Shown here piece after piece: positions 54,157 through 64,000 of a stretch of 64,000 nucleotides of DNA; position 1 is the first letter of the stretch; each line of letters opens with the position of its first letter. Position numbers and translations under genes: made by a program. The notes beneath the pieces were generated by a model, which had not been told where the DNA came from, made no database searches, and saw only the letters and a list, made by a program, of their open reading frames with translations. The stretch is from Nemertoderma westbladi (Eukaryota; Xenacoelomorpha; Nemertodermatida; Nemertodermatidae), in contig JAUCBJ010008653.1 of the NCBI GenBank assembly GCA_032718475.1, positions 34,803-98,802 on the forward strand. Reading direction: 5' to 3'.

Positions 54157-54958
54157 AGTTGCTATATGAGTTTATCGATATTATAGTTAATAATACTAAG
54201 GCTAGCAGGCGTCGCTGCCTTCCCCTCTATGCCCCCGGACAGCCCTGAGATCCTCAGCGCTGATGTACTGTCATCGCTGTGCCTCTCGCCAACATAGTAG
54301 CTACACAACGACAACAATAACCAGCGCGAGTCACTCCACTGCCCGTCCCAAGGGCTTGGATATACTGGAGGTACTTGCTACAGATGCAGAGTAACTTTCA
54401 CAACTGCGACTCGCTACAGTAAACACACTTTAGTAGTAACATTCACCTATAAATACACAAATTCCACATTCCTGCCACAATTTGTACAAATTAGGGCCAT
54501 TTGTCCGTTAGTCAAATGCCTTCCAGAATGCCACATTATTATTATGTATCTTTGGATACTATCAGGTTGCTATTTATTACGCATGCTATTCAATGGAGTA
54601 AGCTTTCTATTGTTATTTTAACTCACTTCTAATTTTAGCGTGGTTGTTACTATGGTGACATTATGCAAAGCTAGCGGTAGAATTAGGGTATTTCTCATGT
54701 ATACAGATCTGGGATGCTATTTAATAGTGATTCTTTAATTGTCAATATTCCCCTTATACATGATTTTATGAATTTCATCGGCTATTGACTGTACGTGCAC
54801 TTGAGATTCTCTCACAATGATATACTTAATAGGGTGAATCTCCACTCCCATGATATATTAATTAACGGAATTTTGGGAATGTTTATAAATTGTATAAAAT
54901 GACAATTTATTAAATTCATGAGAGGATATGAATTTAAATTTTATTCCCGTGAATTTTA
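54157..54958. other. Leader or LTR-like non-coding region
   Basis: Lies between the gag-like gene start and the duplicated block. A GC-richer part at 54200-54420 could be an untranslated leader of the minus-strand gene. No primer site identified. Confidence 0.35.
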
Positions 54959-55375
54959 TTATTTGATATTAAAATAGACACAGTTTTATTCCAGAACATG
55001 TCTGGGGACTAGGATATTAATTCCAGAATTTTGTCTTTTAAGAGTATCGGTAAGTACTACGATATCTTAATTGACTAGAATTTATAGGATCTAAAGGTAT
55101 CACAGATTTGTTTATAAATTTTAGATTTAATTTGTTAGCAATTCCTCTGTTTTAACATTTGTTATAACAAACGTTGTAAATATTTATCAAATATTTAATA
55201 TTTAATATTGAGGATGGGCACCGGTTTATTCCAGAACATGTCTGGGGACGTTAACCACTGATTCTAGAATTTTGTCTTTCAAGTGGTGGGTGCCACGATA
55301 TCCTAATCGACTAGAATTTCAGATGGTCAAAGGGTTTAACAGATTTATTTTACGCTTCAACTACTGTTAAATGGA
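54959..55375. repeat. Tandem duplication in a probable LTR
   Basis: TTATTCCAGAACATGTCTGG, then GAATTTTGTCTTT, then CGATATCYTAATYGACTAGA occur at about 54990-55090 and again at about 55228-55325, a spacing near 238 bp. Confidence 0.8.
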
Positions 55376-55869
55376 CATCATTCTACTATATGTATTATTT
55401 AAGATACGGTATGAGAGCAATATTGCAAGAAGCAATGTCAGTGAGAAGAGGCAAGTCGTTTCCAAGGTCTACCCAGAGCTTGGTTTAGCCGAGACACGAG
55501 GATCTGAACTTTGCATTCCTAATACTCTACTTACCAATACTACTTAAGTATAGTAGGGGCGGTATATTGTATATATTATATATATATATATTTCATCTTA
55601 CTGTAGTCACGTATTTATAGTATGATATGGACAGTAAGGAAAGAGAAAATGAAATTATTTCTCGCCGTTAAACGAAATATATTATACTAAGTAATTAAGT
55701 AATAAAACATAAATCTATTGCACTAATCTACTGAATAATCGTTAAAATATTATTCTACTAAATAAAATTAAAGAAAACGATTATAATAATAAAAATTACA
55801 TAATAATACATACATAAATATAAAAATAAAAAATAAAATAATGTAGTCACACACCCACTCCGAACGTTA
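55376..55869 (-). repeat. Probable start of BEL-2 3' LTR and polypurine tract
   Basis: On the minus strand, GGAGTGGG directly precedes TGTGTGACTACATTA (LTR start at about 55853), 10-20 nt after the BEL-2 reading ends. LTR start TG after a purine tract is as expected. The 5' LTR would lie outside the window, so this cannot be confirmed here. Confidence 0.5.
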
Positions 55870-57846
55870 TTACATTGGGGAGTCCCTAGATGTTGGTTGG
55901 ATTAGGGAGGTGGTCGTGGGAAGAGTCTCTTGCCTTCCATAGTTACTGGACAACTCTCGATCTCTTTCCAGTAAACATAAATGACCAACCGGGCGATTAA
56001 GTTGTTGCGTTTTGAACACAATTCCAGGTTTCTTAAAATTACGTCGCATGACGACGAGTTCTACCGATCGCACTAAACCATCATCGGATATATGAGTCTC
56101 GATGATACAACCTGTCTGCCACCTCTTACGGGGAAGATCTGATTCCACGATAAGGACCATGTCTCCGGCGCTGAAGTTTTCTTGCTGCGCAAACCACTTT
56201 GTTCGAAGTTGTAGCGTAGGAAGATAATGTTTTTCGAAATGGTCAGTGAAATGAAGGGATAATAACTGCCTAAGTTTCCAAGTTTTTCGGCAGTATTAGT
56301 CTCTGTCCTTTATTTCCGACTGTGGGAGCATGGCTACAGGTTTCTTTAGTAGGAAATGCGTGGGTGTTAGCGCTTCTAGGGAGTCGGGACTAGATGAGAC
56401 TGGCATAAGCGGTTTCTCGTTGAGATAGGCGGCGATTTCTTCCATTAACGTCTGTAAAAGTTCGTCGGTGAGATACGCGCGGCACGGCACTATAAAGTGA
56501 AATGCGGTCTTTACGCTACGTATGAGTTTCTCCTAACTTCCTCCCCACCAAGGGGCGTCGGCGGCGTTGAAGGTCCAGCTAGATGCTGTTACTCTTAGCT
56601 GATCGTCCACCTGTCTTTGGTTCCAATCCTTTACGTAAGCTTTAATCTCGTTATTGGCGCCAATGAAATTAGTTCCTTTGTCAGATCTCATAGTGTTGCT
56701 TGTCCCAAAATGAGCAATTTGTCGGCGTAAACTCAGTATGAAGCTGTTGGTAGATAGATCGTTCACCCTATCTAGATGGATCGCTCTACAAGTCATACAG
56801 ACAAAGATGACGTACCATCGCTTGACTATAGTCCTAGCACGATATACTTCAAAAGGGCCGAATAAATCCACACCAGTATTAGTAAAGGGTGGTTCATAAC
56901 AGCTTACTCGTTCCCTGGGTAATTCTGCCTTTCGCTGTGTTAAAGGCCTACTAAATGCTTTCCTACAGGGTATACAGTTCCTATGAACTTGGTTTAGAGC
57001 TCTACGGGGCTTATGGAAATAATAGCGAGTTCGAATTTCGCTAAGAACTCTTTCTCTACCAGCATGGCAAAGCTTACTGTGAACATCTACAATCATCTTG
57101 ATTCGTATTTCAAGATTTCTAATGAGTATGGGAAACTTAGTGTCAAAGGACAATGGAGCATTGGTTAATCTCCCTCCAACACGTATTAACCCATCTATCA
57201 TTGTGCTAGAGAAACGATCCCTTAAGCGCATCTGTGGATTTCTCAACAACAGGAAATGCTTATCGGAATCCTCGTAACATTGCAGGAGTCTCAGTATCTG
57301 CTTGTTGGTATAATCATGTTCTTGGTAACTGATCCTCTCAGTCAGAAACCTATCAGGCACTCTATAAGTGGGAAGGTCTTTAGTAGCATGGACCTTTTCA
57401 GCTACTACTGGAGCGGTATCATTAGCTATCTTCGTCCTGGAATAGTGATGATGGAAACATCTTTTTAGATACACAATGGCCTTGCAAAGCCAATTCCAGG
57501 AGCTGTAATGATCTATTGCCCTTTGTAGGAGAGGAGAGAGTCCTTGCGAGACGTCTGGTGTTCCAGATTTCCAGTCTCTTTCTCTGATTTCTATAACGGA
57601 TTTATTTATAGTTTGGGTAACATCCATGGGTGAGTTTAGATCCACAGTGCCGTCACCGGCGGTGTGTAGCACAGACAGATCTAGCGCTGGCTTAAACAGC
57701 TTTGATTTACTTGTCCAGGTTTTCGGTTTGACTTTCTCCGCTCCCTTGGCTTGTCTGATCTCCGCCGTGGTGAGATTAGGTGGCCATTCCTCCTCTTCTT
57801 TACTCAGGAAGTCGGGTCCACCTAACCAGTCTGGAGTATCTATCAA
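55870..57846 (-). pseudogene. pol: BEL-2 integrase and RNase H end, decayed
   Basis: Minus strand from 57846: end of RNase H (DTPDWLGGPDFLSKEEEEW), integrase zinc domain (KLCHAGRERVLSEIRTRYYF, then CIPCRKAF), core Asp in NTGVDLFGPF and Asp in RSDKGTNFIGA. The third catalytic residue lies in WGGS*EKLIRS (about 56530), where a TAG replaces the Trp that relatives such as BEL-1 have (GVWERL). The frame continues after it and, with a further break near 56290, reaches the C-terminal BEL domain (55870-56160: LPRKRWQTGCII, VGHLCLLERDRE). Would have inserted cDNA; dead here. Confidence 0.87.
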
Positions 57847-59617
57847 TTCTTGAGGAGTTGCTCCTCTGGAAGCGATGTCAGCTGGATTAATTGTCCCAGG
57901 GCAATGTCTCCATTGATCTATATTAGAGCGACTGAGTATAATGGCTACTCTGTTGGTAACAAAGACGCTGAACTGACAGACTTCATTAGTTATATACTCC
58001 GGAACGAGTAAAGCACCAGTCCAATAGACAGTTTTCTCTAGTGGATAGTCGATCTGTTCCGTTACATTCCGGCCGATGGCTGTAGCATATAGAGCCGCCT
58101 TTAACTCCGTTCTGGGAACTCGTAGTTTGTTGTTTATTAGGGCCTTAGAGGCGACTAATGAAACCGTAATTCCATCCGAGTTTCAACCCTCAGATAGGCT
58201 ACTATAACTATTCCAATATCGCTGGCGTCTCCAAAAACATGGAGTTGATAGGAATACGTGGGGAGAATGTGACCGAAATACGAGCGGGAAATCTTAAAGT
58301 TCTCGATAGATGGTAAAGAATCTTCCCATTTCATCCACTTCTTTAGTAGTTCTCCCTTGAGTGGATCATCCCACGAGTGGTTTTCGAGCCACATTTGTTG
58401 TACTAAGCTCTGAGCAACTAGTATGACTGGGCTAATGAATCCCAACAGATCGAAATAAGTGCTCAGGATACTTAGACAAATCCGTTTATTTCTAACTGGA
58501 TTACCTCGTTGCTTCAATTGAAAGAATAGAATATCTCTCTCTGTGTCCCATTTTAATCTAAGAGTTTTGGTTTCTGGAAGATCGTCCTTAATGAGGTCAA
58601 GATCTTTAACACCTCGGTCTTCTACTGGGATCGATTCCAGGAACAGGAGTTACTAGTGAATTTGGTTAGGCGAAATCCACCTCGTTGTAAGCACTCTACC
58701 GTTCCCTTGGCAACATCGATTGCTTCTTCCACCGATGGGAGGGACTTTAAATTGTCGTCCATGTAAATATCCCGTTTGATGTTGTGGATACCCGCTTTAG
58801 AGAAGGCGTCTCTGTTGTCATTGGCAGTGGTACGCACTGCAGAACAAGCGTTCGAGGGGCTCGAGATGATCCCGAAAGCCTGGATTGTCATTCATTACTC
58901 TACCGGTTTTCGGTTGAGGTCTCCTTCAGGCCACCACAGAAATCGTAGGCTGTCTCGATCCCTAGCTAGCGCTTTAACTTGTAGAAGCATACCTTCAATG
59001 TCCAAAGCAAAGACGCTCGAATATTGCCGCAGTCGTAGTAATATTCCCAACAAAGATTGAAGTAAGTTGCGTCCCGGCAACAGTTTGGAATTTAGGGATT
59101 GTCCCATATAAAGGGCGGAGCCGTCAAACACTACCCAGACTTCGTTTGGTTTACCAGGCTTGGGAACGTAATGATGTGTCAAATAATACATTCGTTCCGT
59201 TATGGGTGTTTCTTCCGGAACTCGCTCCGCGTATCCCTTGTCTATAAACTTCTTTAATTGAGTTTTATACTTTTCCTTGGCTCGATCGTTAGCCATCAAA
59301 CGCCGATGCAGTTGTGCAATTCTTTTTTCCGCTAAAGGTCGGTTATTCACGAAGCTGTGTTCTATCCGTCGGAATGGCAGACCAATCTCATAATGAACTT
59401 CATCTTTTAGATAACGTGTGATCGTTTCCTGAATCTGCTTGGCTCTCTCTTCCTCGACCGATAACGCTTTGTTGTAGGAATTAGGCTCTACGGCTTCTTG
59501 AGTAAAGAATCGTACAGCGTGTTCATCGCGTACTTTACTATTGTACCGCTCTACCGCTTCATTTAACTCATCGTCATAAGTCAATTGTTCGCTATTTTGA
59601 CTGGTAAGGTTACACAA
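57847..59617 (-). pseudogene. pol: BEL-2 reverse transcriptase and RNase H, decayed
   Basis: From 59617 downward: RT with AERVPEETPITERMYYLTHH, VWVVFDGSALYMGQSLN and VFALDIEGML, two adjacent stops at about 58892-58897, then TIQAFGIISSPSNACSAV and IYMDDNLKSL (catalytic YMDD intact, about 58760). A frameshifted Pao domain follows (YFDLLGFISPVILVAQ, about 58450), and RNase H with HVFGDASDIG and then VPRTELKAALYA in another frame. The order is exactly that of BEL-1, but decay is heavier. Confidence 0.87.
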
Positions 59618-59762
59618 GTTAACTTGGTTTAACCAAGTTTGATTCTCAGTGAGGAGTTCAATGGTATTTTCCTCATCATATAAATTATGTATATCGTCGT
59701 TATCTGAGGAGTATGGTGTTTCCTCAGCTGGGATTTCTTCTTCACTTATATCTTCCTCTCAT
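59618..59762 (-). other. Short decayed linker of BEL-2
   Basis: Links the protease and RT frames. It is acidic-coding (Glu/Asp) with a stop near 59760, where a short tandem AAGTAAAGTAAAGTA run (59798-59812) lies close by. Confidence 0.4.
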
Positions 59763-60638
59763 TTATTTACCTGATGGACTTGTTCGCTCGTAAAGTAAAG
59801 TAAAGTAAAGTATCTTTATCACCACCATCTTAACTGACCTTACACTATTTTCACCTAGCTCATCCTGGGGAGTGGACAACGAACCCACGTAGTAATCGGT
59901 TGCTACTGTGGATTTCCAAACCTGCATAATTCCGGAAAGGTTCAGTTTGGTTCGGAACTTTGGTTGACCAGCAAAGATATCTTCGGCCATGTCTTTGTCT
60001 ATAAAGGTGCCTGTACTGCCGGCGTTCACTATTAAGCTCTTCCCTATTCCATGCACCCTCAGTTGCACCACAGGAAACTCTCGGATACTGACAGATGATG
60101 TTGGCGCTTTCCATGAGAGCTGTCTGTCTGGAATAGACAATCGGGGTCCCTCTCCCTCCGTCTCGGTCTCATACGTAAGTGCTCGATATACGGTTGTATT
60201 GATCATATAACAGGATTCATTTTTGTCTGAAAATTCATTGGTGCAGAATCCTTCCATATCTGAACTGTGGTCAGTGTCGTTCATATCACTGAATTGGACA
60301 TGTAGTTCGGGCTCACTTACCTGACTCATCCGGGTCCTATCAAATTCGGTATGCAGCAAAATCTGATGTTTAGCGCCGCACTTAGCACACTTCGCGTCTG
60401 AGTAACAGGTTCTTCGTTGATGTCCTCGCCTGAGGCAGTTATAGCACAACCGTTTATCCCACATGACATCACGTCTATCCTTCAATGTTTTCTTTAAGAA
60501 TTCTTCACACCCACTCAAGCGATGCGGCCCATCGCACAATACACACTTAGGTTTGATGTTACTTATCTTAACCTGCGTCGTATTTTGTACGCTAGCTCTT
60601 TCTTTGGGCTTCCTTCCATGAATTCTCTTAGGAGACAT
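59763..60638 (-). pseudogene. gag-pro: BEL-2 zinc knuckles and protease
   Basis: 291-aa frame. Knuckles: CVLCDGPHRLSGC, CYNCLRRGHQRRTC and CAKCGAKH (residues about 33-95), the BEL-type triple arrangement also seen in BEL-1. The protease core reads VNAGSTGTFIDKDMAEDI (about 205-222); where BEL-1 has LIDGGST, the Asp position is Asn here, so protease activity would be lost. The C-terminus is out of frame after about 59830, near the AAAGT repeat. Confidence 0.82.
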
Positions 60639-60666
60639 AGGGGGAGTTGTTACCTGTTCTCTCTTG

Positions 60667-61474
60667 TCACTGGTTTGTCACTGATTTACTTACATCTTTC
60701 CTGATTTTGTTAACGTAATAAGATCTCTCGGTATCCTTGCCACTGTTCTCGTCATATGACGTTTGGCTTTTGTAATCATCTGTATAACACACTGGTGTTA
60801 CCTTTCTCCTAGTAACAGGTTTTTCACTTACCTTACTTTCCGGTGTCTTCTCTCTAGACTGTTTTAGGAGCTGTAATCTTACCTCTCCGTTTAAGAATGA
60901 CATGAGATCAGCCATGGTAGGGTCATCAGATATCCAGTAGTCCATCAGATAGAGAACCTTTTTGTCCCAGCGAGTACCTACCTACTCCACCCTTTGGCAA
61001 AGTTGATGCTACGGCTCCTACAACCATAGAACTCTGGTATTCCTGAGACTTACCCAACCAGTCTAGCTGTCTACAGATCTCTTGAATCTCATCGGAAAAT
61101 TCTATAATCCCACTGCTAAGAAACTTTCGGGGCGCTACTAATTTCGCATACAGATATCTAGCTATATTAGTCCTATTACCATACCTGATGTTTAGTGTAT
61201 CCCAAACTTGTCTCAATCCGTCTGGATGTCCAATAAAATTTAACGCCATTAACTTGGGAGGTCCTTCCAAGCATTCAATGAGGAATCGTAGTTTATCTCC
61301 GCTGGATAGTACATAGTTCTGTATGTTATCTTTGTAATATTCATTAAAAGATAACCATTTCATCTCATCTCCATTAAACTTGACGACCTCTCCCACTTTT
61401 ACCACTTGACGAGCTTCAGTTCTAGCCATCTGACGTGTAAAACTTTCTTGGGCCATCGTATTATTTAATATCAA
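60667..61474 (-). pseudogene. gag: BEL-2 gag core
   Basis: Two overlapping frames (61474-60926 and 60945-60667) form the capsid part: VKFNGDEMKWLSFNEYYKDN is the FxGDxxxWxxF entry, followed by LSSGDKLRFLIECLEGPP and WDTLNIRYGNRTNI, with the DPTMADLMSFLNGEVRLQLL helix in the second frame. This is the clearest BEL-type gag core here and the reference by which I judged the fragment at 3386-5362. Confidence 0.8.
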
Positions 61475-61513
61475 ATTATCGGTATATAAATTTCTCGGAT
61501 TATTATCAGATCT

Positions 61514-62464
61514 TTATGGGATATCATTATCAACAGGCTTATTAATACCCTTAATAGGGTTTACTATCGGAGTTTCTACTTCGCTAGCAGTATAGATGCG
61601 TGTAGGCTCCACACCTTGCGCATGAAATACTTCAGACCTAACGGGCTGACACATTGTTACAGAGGGTGGAGTTATACCCATTTGTATATTCACTAATTTA
61701 TCGCGCTCGAGAGCAATATTTTGCTGTACTTCTTGCAGCTCTAACCTACTCTCTCTCACTGTTCTCTTTAACAGCTGCACAGTCCCTTCCAATTCTCGGA
61801 CTTGTTTGGAGGACTTGGCCTTATTGTCCTCTAGCTGCCCGAGCAACTGCTCCATCCCCCATCGTCCCTCGTCCATCCACTCAACCGCGGAGGCAGGAGT
61901 CGCCAACGTCGTAGCCGGATGGCACATTGGGACGACGGGAGACAATCTATTTATTTCTTGCTCGGCGTCTATGACTGTCTGAGATTCTGGCAGTCGTCTA
62001 CTGGGTACAGGTAGTTTGGTACTGTGTAAAGGGAATTTAGAGTTAGGTTCTAGGAGCAAAGGGGTCTCTATCAAGGAAGTGGCTTCGCTAACAGGCCTAA
62101 TTATTTCTGGCTCATCTACTATAGTAGATAGTCTTTCTACTCTTGTAATTGGGGTTGTTGGCTCTCGATTACTTAAGTCTACACTAGTTAGCTCCCTTCT
62201 CACCGCAGGGGGTAAGTTAGGAAACTTATGCCGGTGGGGCGCTCTTCGACGTCAATTTGAATGAGATGTATTACCTTTACCCTCGGGATTAGTTGTATCA
62301 CCTTCATCCAAGGAGGTAAATCCCTGTCTTCTGGGAGTAGATCGACTCAGTAGTTGCATCTGAGTAGCTGCTCTTTGTTTATTTAAGTAATCTTGTTTCG
62401 CCTGAAGGTTCTCCAACTCTAGTTGGACTGTCGCTTCAGATGCCCTCCATTCTGCTTCTGCCAC
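61514..62464 (-). pseudogene. gag: BEL-2 gag N-terminal region with coiled coil
   Basis: Frames 62464-62252 and 62203-61514. Contains a heptad-like stretch (EDNKAKSSKQVRELEGTVQL, then LELQEVQQNIALERDKLVNI; about 61850-61680) and a short coil at 62464-62380 (LELENLQAKQDYLNKQRAA). The remainder is Pro/Thr-rich. Probably part of one long gag N-terminus with 62709-63834. One break lies near 62250-62205. Confidence 0.6.
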
Positions 62465-62690
62465 TGCCGCTGCTGCTGCCGCTTGTCTTTCAGCTTCTGC
62501 CGCTGTTCTTTTCTTCAGCCTATGCCGCTGCCGCTTTTCTTTCAGCTTCTGTCGGTGCCGCTGCTGCTGCCGCTTTCCTTTCAGCTTCTGCCGCTGCCGC
62601 TGCTACTGCTGCTTTTCTTTCAGCTTCTGCTGCTGCCGCTGCCGCTTTTCTTTCAGCTTCTGCCGCTGCTGCTACCTTTCGGTCTTCTAT
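62455..62690 (-). repeat. Ala/Glu/Lys-coding GCN repeat array
   Basis: On the coding strand, imperfect repeats of GCAGCAGCGGCAGAAGCTGA and AAAGAAAAGC type encode (A)nEAERKAA units. Unit number and small indels shift frames. This links the two parts of the gag coiled coil. Confidence 0.85.
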
Positions 62691-62708
62691 TTATCTTTTC
62701 TCTATTTG

Positions 62709-63834
62709 TTATTCTTGGTCCATTGCGATGAGAATGCTTTCATCAAATTTAGCCTGCTCCGCAGCTAATATTTCCGCATCTAAAGAGTCCAGCACGAATT
62801 TGGCTCCCTCACTATTGGGATGAAGTCCAGCTAGACGTCTCCTTAACTCTTTGTCACCTATAAATCGTTGATAATCCGACAGGTAGATGTCAATAGCATC
62901 CTTTTTCTGAGGTTTTTCGGATACCGCCTCGCCTTCCACATGAGAAAAGGTTGCATCTGTTGATTCTCCATGGGTTACGTGTTCAGTTAGCTGAACCCTC
63001 CATTGTGTTGTTTCCTGGACTTTAACATTCACTCGCTGGAACCAAGTCTTTACAGCCAGCTGTAACGATGTGTCTTGACTTCTCTTCGAGGCCTCTTCAA
63101 AGGCTGAAAGGATTAATCTGATCCTCAAGATACGTTCTCTCACTTGGTAAAGCAGCTCTCCCTGCTCTTGAGGTCCCTGAGGTTGTTGAAATAATCGGAT
63201 TTCTATTCTTTCCAAGGAGTTTAAGAATCCTTGACCTCTTCCATATAGCGGGATCTCTTGTGTCCTCACTACCCCCATTTGGTATAAGTCATCCCAGGCA
63301 GCTTCCGATAAGTTAAATGGGAGTCCTGGTCCGGGGAAGTTCCATTGAGTCTCTACAATAGACCTTAGTTCTTCCTGCAGAGTATCCTGCATAACTGTCC
63401 CTGGTCGATCTCTTATTTCTCATCCAATCCGCTTGATGTTCTTCTACTGCTACAAGTACTCTAGTGAGTACTGCCCCAGGAAGAATTAGAAGTGGGTCTG
63501 GATAAACAGCTTCTTCGATCCTTGTTCCGATCTCGGGCATTAACTCCTCGGTGTCGGAACTAGAGTTACTACGCAGTTGAGTAATAAGTTTTCGGTTCGG
63601 GTACTGTATTTGTTTGGCAGCCATCTCTTGGTCTCGCTTAACTTGAGACCTAGTGCCTATAATAGACCTATGGTGCTTTACTAGCCTAGGGTCCGATACC
63701 ACTACTGTAGGGATAACCTTTCTTACAGTAGGAGGGGACTTAGACTTCGGTCTGGGATGTTCCATACTTTGATCTGGGTCACAGATCGTTCTTTCTAAGA
63801 GACTATCTGACAGTGTTTGTTTTGTGTCAGACAT
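62709..63834 (-). pseudogene. gag: BEL-2 gag N-terminus
   Basis: ATG at 63834 opens a 173-aa frame (MSDTKQTLSDSLLERTI) that shifts near 63380 into a 227-aa frame (to 62709). The second frame has WDDLYQMGVVRTQEIPLYGR and a helical stretch (ELLYQVRERILRIRLILSAF). I do not recognise a domain; position before the BEL gag core makes it the gag N-terminus or a fused leader protein. Confidence 0.55.
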
Positions 63835-64000
63835 AATTTATTTTACAGTTGAATGCCTACTACTGTAATGACAGTTAAAGAAAGTCTAGGGGTAATCAGT
63901 ATCAACTGTCAGTCAAGTAGTTACCGATATCGCTACTCAATGTAACGTGGTATATATCTTAATATTAGAATACCGGTATACACCTATAGTATATATATCA
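63835..64000 (-). other. BEL-2 leader, cut by window end
   Basis: Non-coding sequence upstream of the BEL-2 ATG. The 5' LTR, if present, begins beyond the window. Confidence 0.4.

Noticed and set aside
62423-62823. Plus-strand Leu/Pro/Ala-rich frames
   Set aside because: Antisense translations of the GCN repeat of BEL-2 gag.

Overview
This window is from a metazoan nuclear genome, most likely a marine invertebrate; I cannot place it more precisely. It is AT-rich and has a spliced transposase gene, TSD-flanked LINE, LTR and DNA transposons, BEL/Pao and Ty3/Gypsy genes, and many long G/C homopolymers. I see no convincing host gene, rRNA, tRNA or CRISPR. Nearly everything recognisable is mobile DNA, much of it nested.

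Main nest, about 2.0-48.0 kb. Two diverged copies of one long repeat (2013-2939 and 45152-48001), probably LTRs, bracket a degenerate BEL-like gag (3.4-5.4 kb). Inside lies a minus-strand Ty3/Gypsy element cut in two: pol at 5.8-8.6 kb and gag-protease at 44.1-45.1 kb. The cut is filled by about 35.5 kb bounded by a 734/740-bp direct repeat. That filler holds (i) a 9,024-bp DNA transposon (12813-21836, 6-bp TSD) encoding a spliced IS3-like DDE transposase and the N-terminal part of a HECT-type E3 ligase-like partner; (ii) an RTE-like LINE (22916-23774); and (iii) a BEL/Pao element (24.5-42.0 kb). The BEL element is interrupted inside its RNase H by a long-TIR hAT-like element (29566-39987, 8-bp TSD). 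That element was itself invaded by a young gag-only LTR retrotransposon (29913-37109, 5-bp TSD, 538-bp LTRs that appear to differ at two bases) and by two LINE fragments.

The gag-only LTR element is the most striking object. In place of pol it carries about 1.2 kb of short RNA-like hairpins of three sequence classes (about 23 in all) separated by C-poor spacers, and its gag frame is crossed by repeats with long G runs.

Right part, 48-64 kb. A LINE scrap is followed by about 4.2 kb of minus-strand decayed coding sequence (49917-54156) for a large zinc-knuckle gag-like protein that I do not recognise. Next come a probable LTR region with an internal duplication (54.2-55.85 kb) and a second, decayed BEL/Pao element on the minus strand (55.9-63.8 kb).

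The genes form no host pathway. Gag packages RNA, protease-RT-RNase H-integrase copies and inserts the LTR elements, LINE RTs prime at the target, and DDE transposases cut and paste. The non-autonomous members (gag-only LTR, MITEs, hAT-like foldback) would need proteins supplied by relatives. Coordinates of diverged repeat edges are approximate because they were read by eye.
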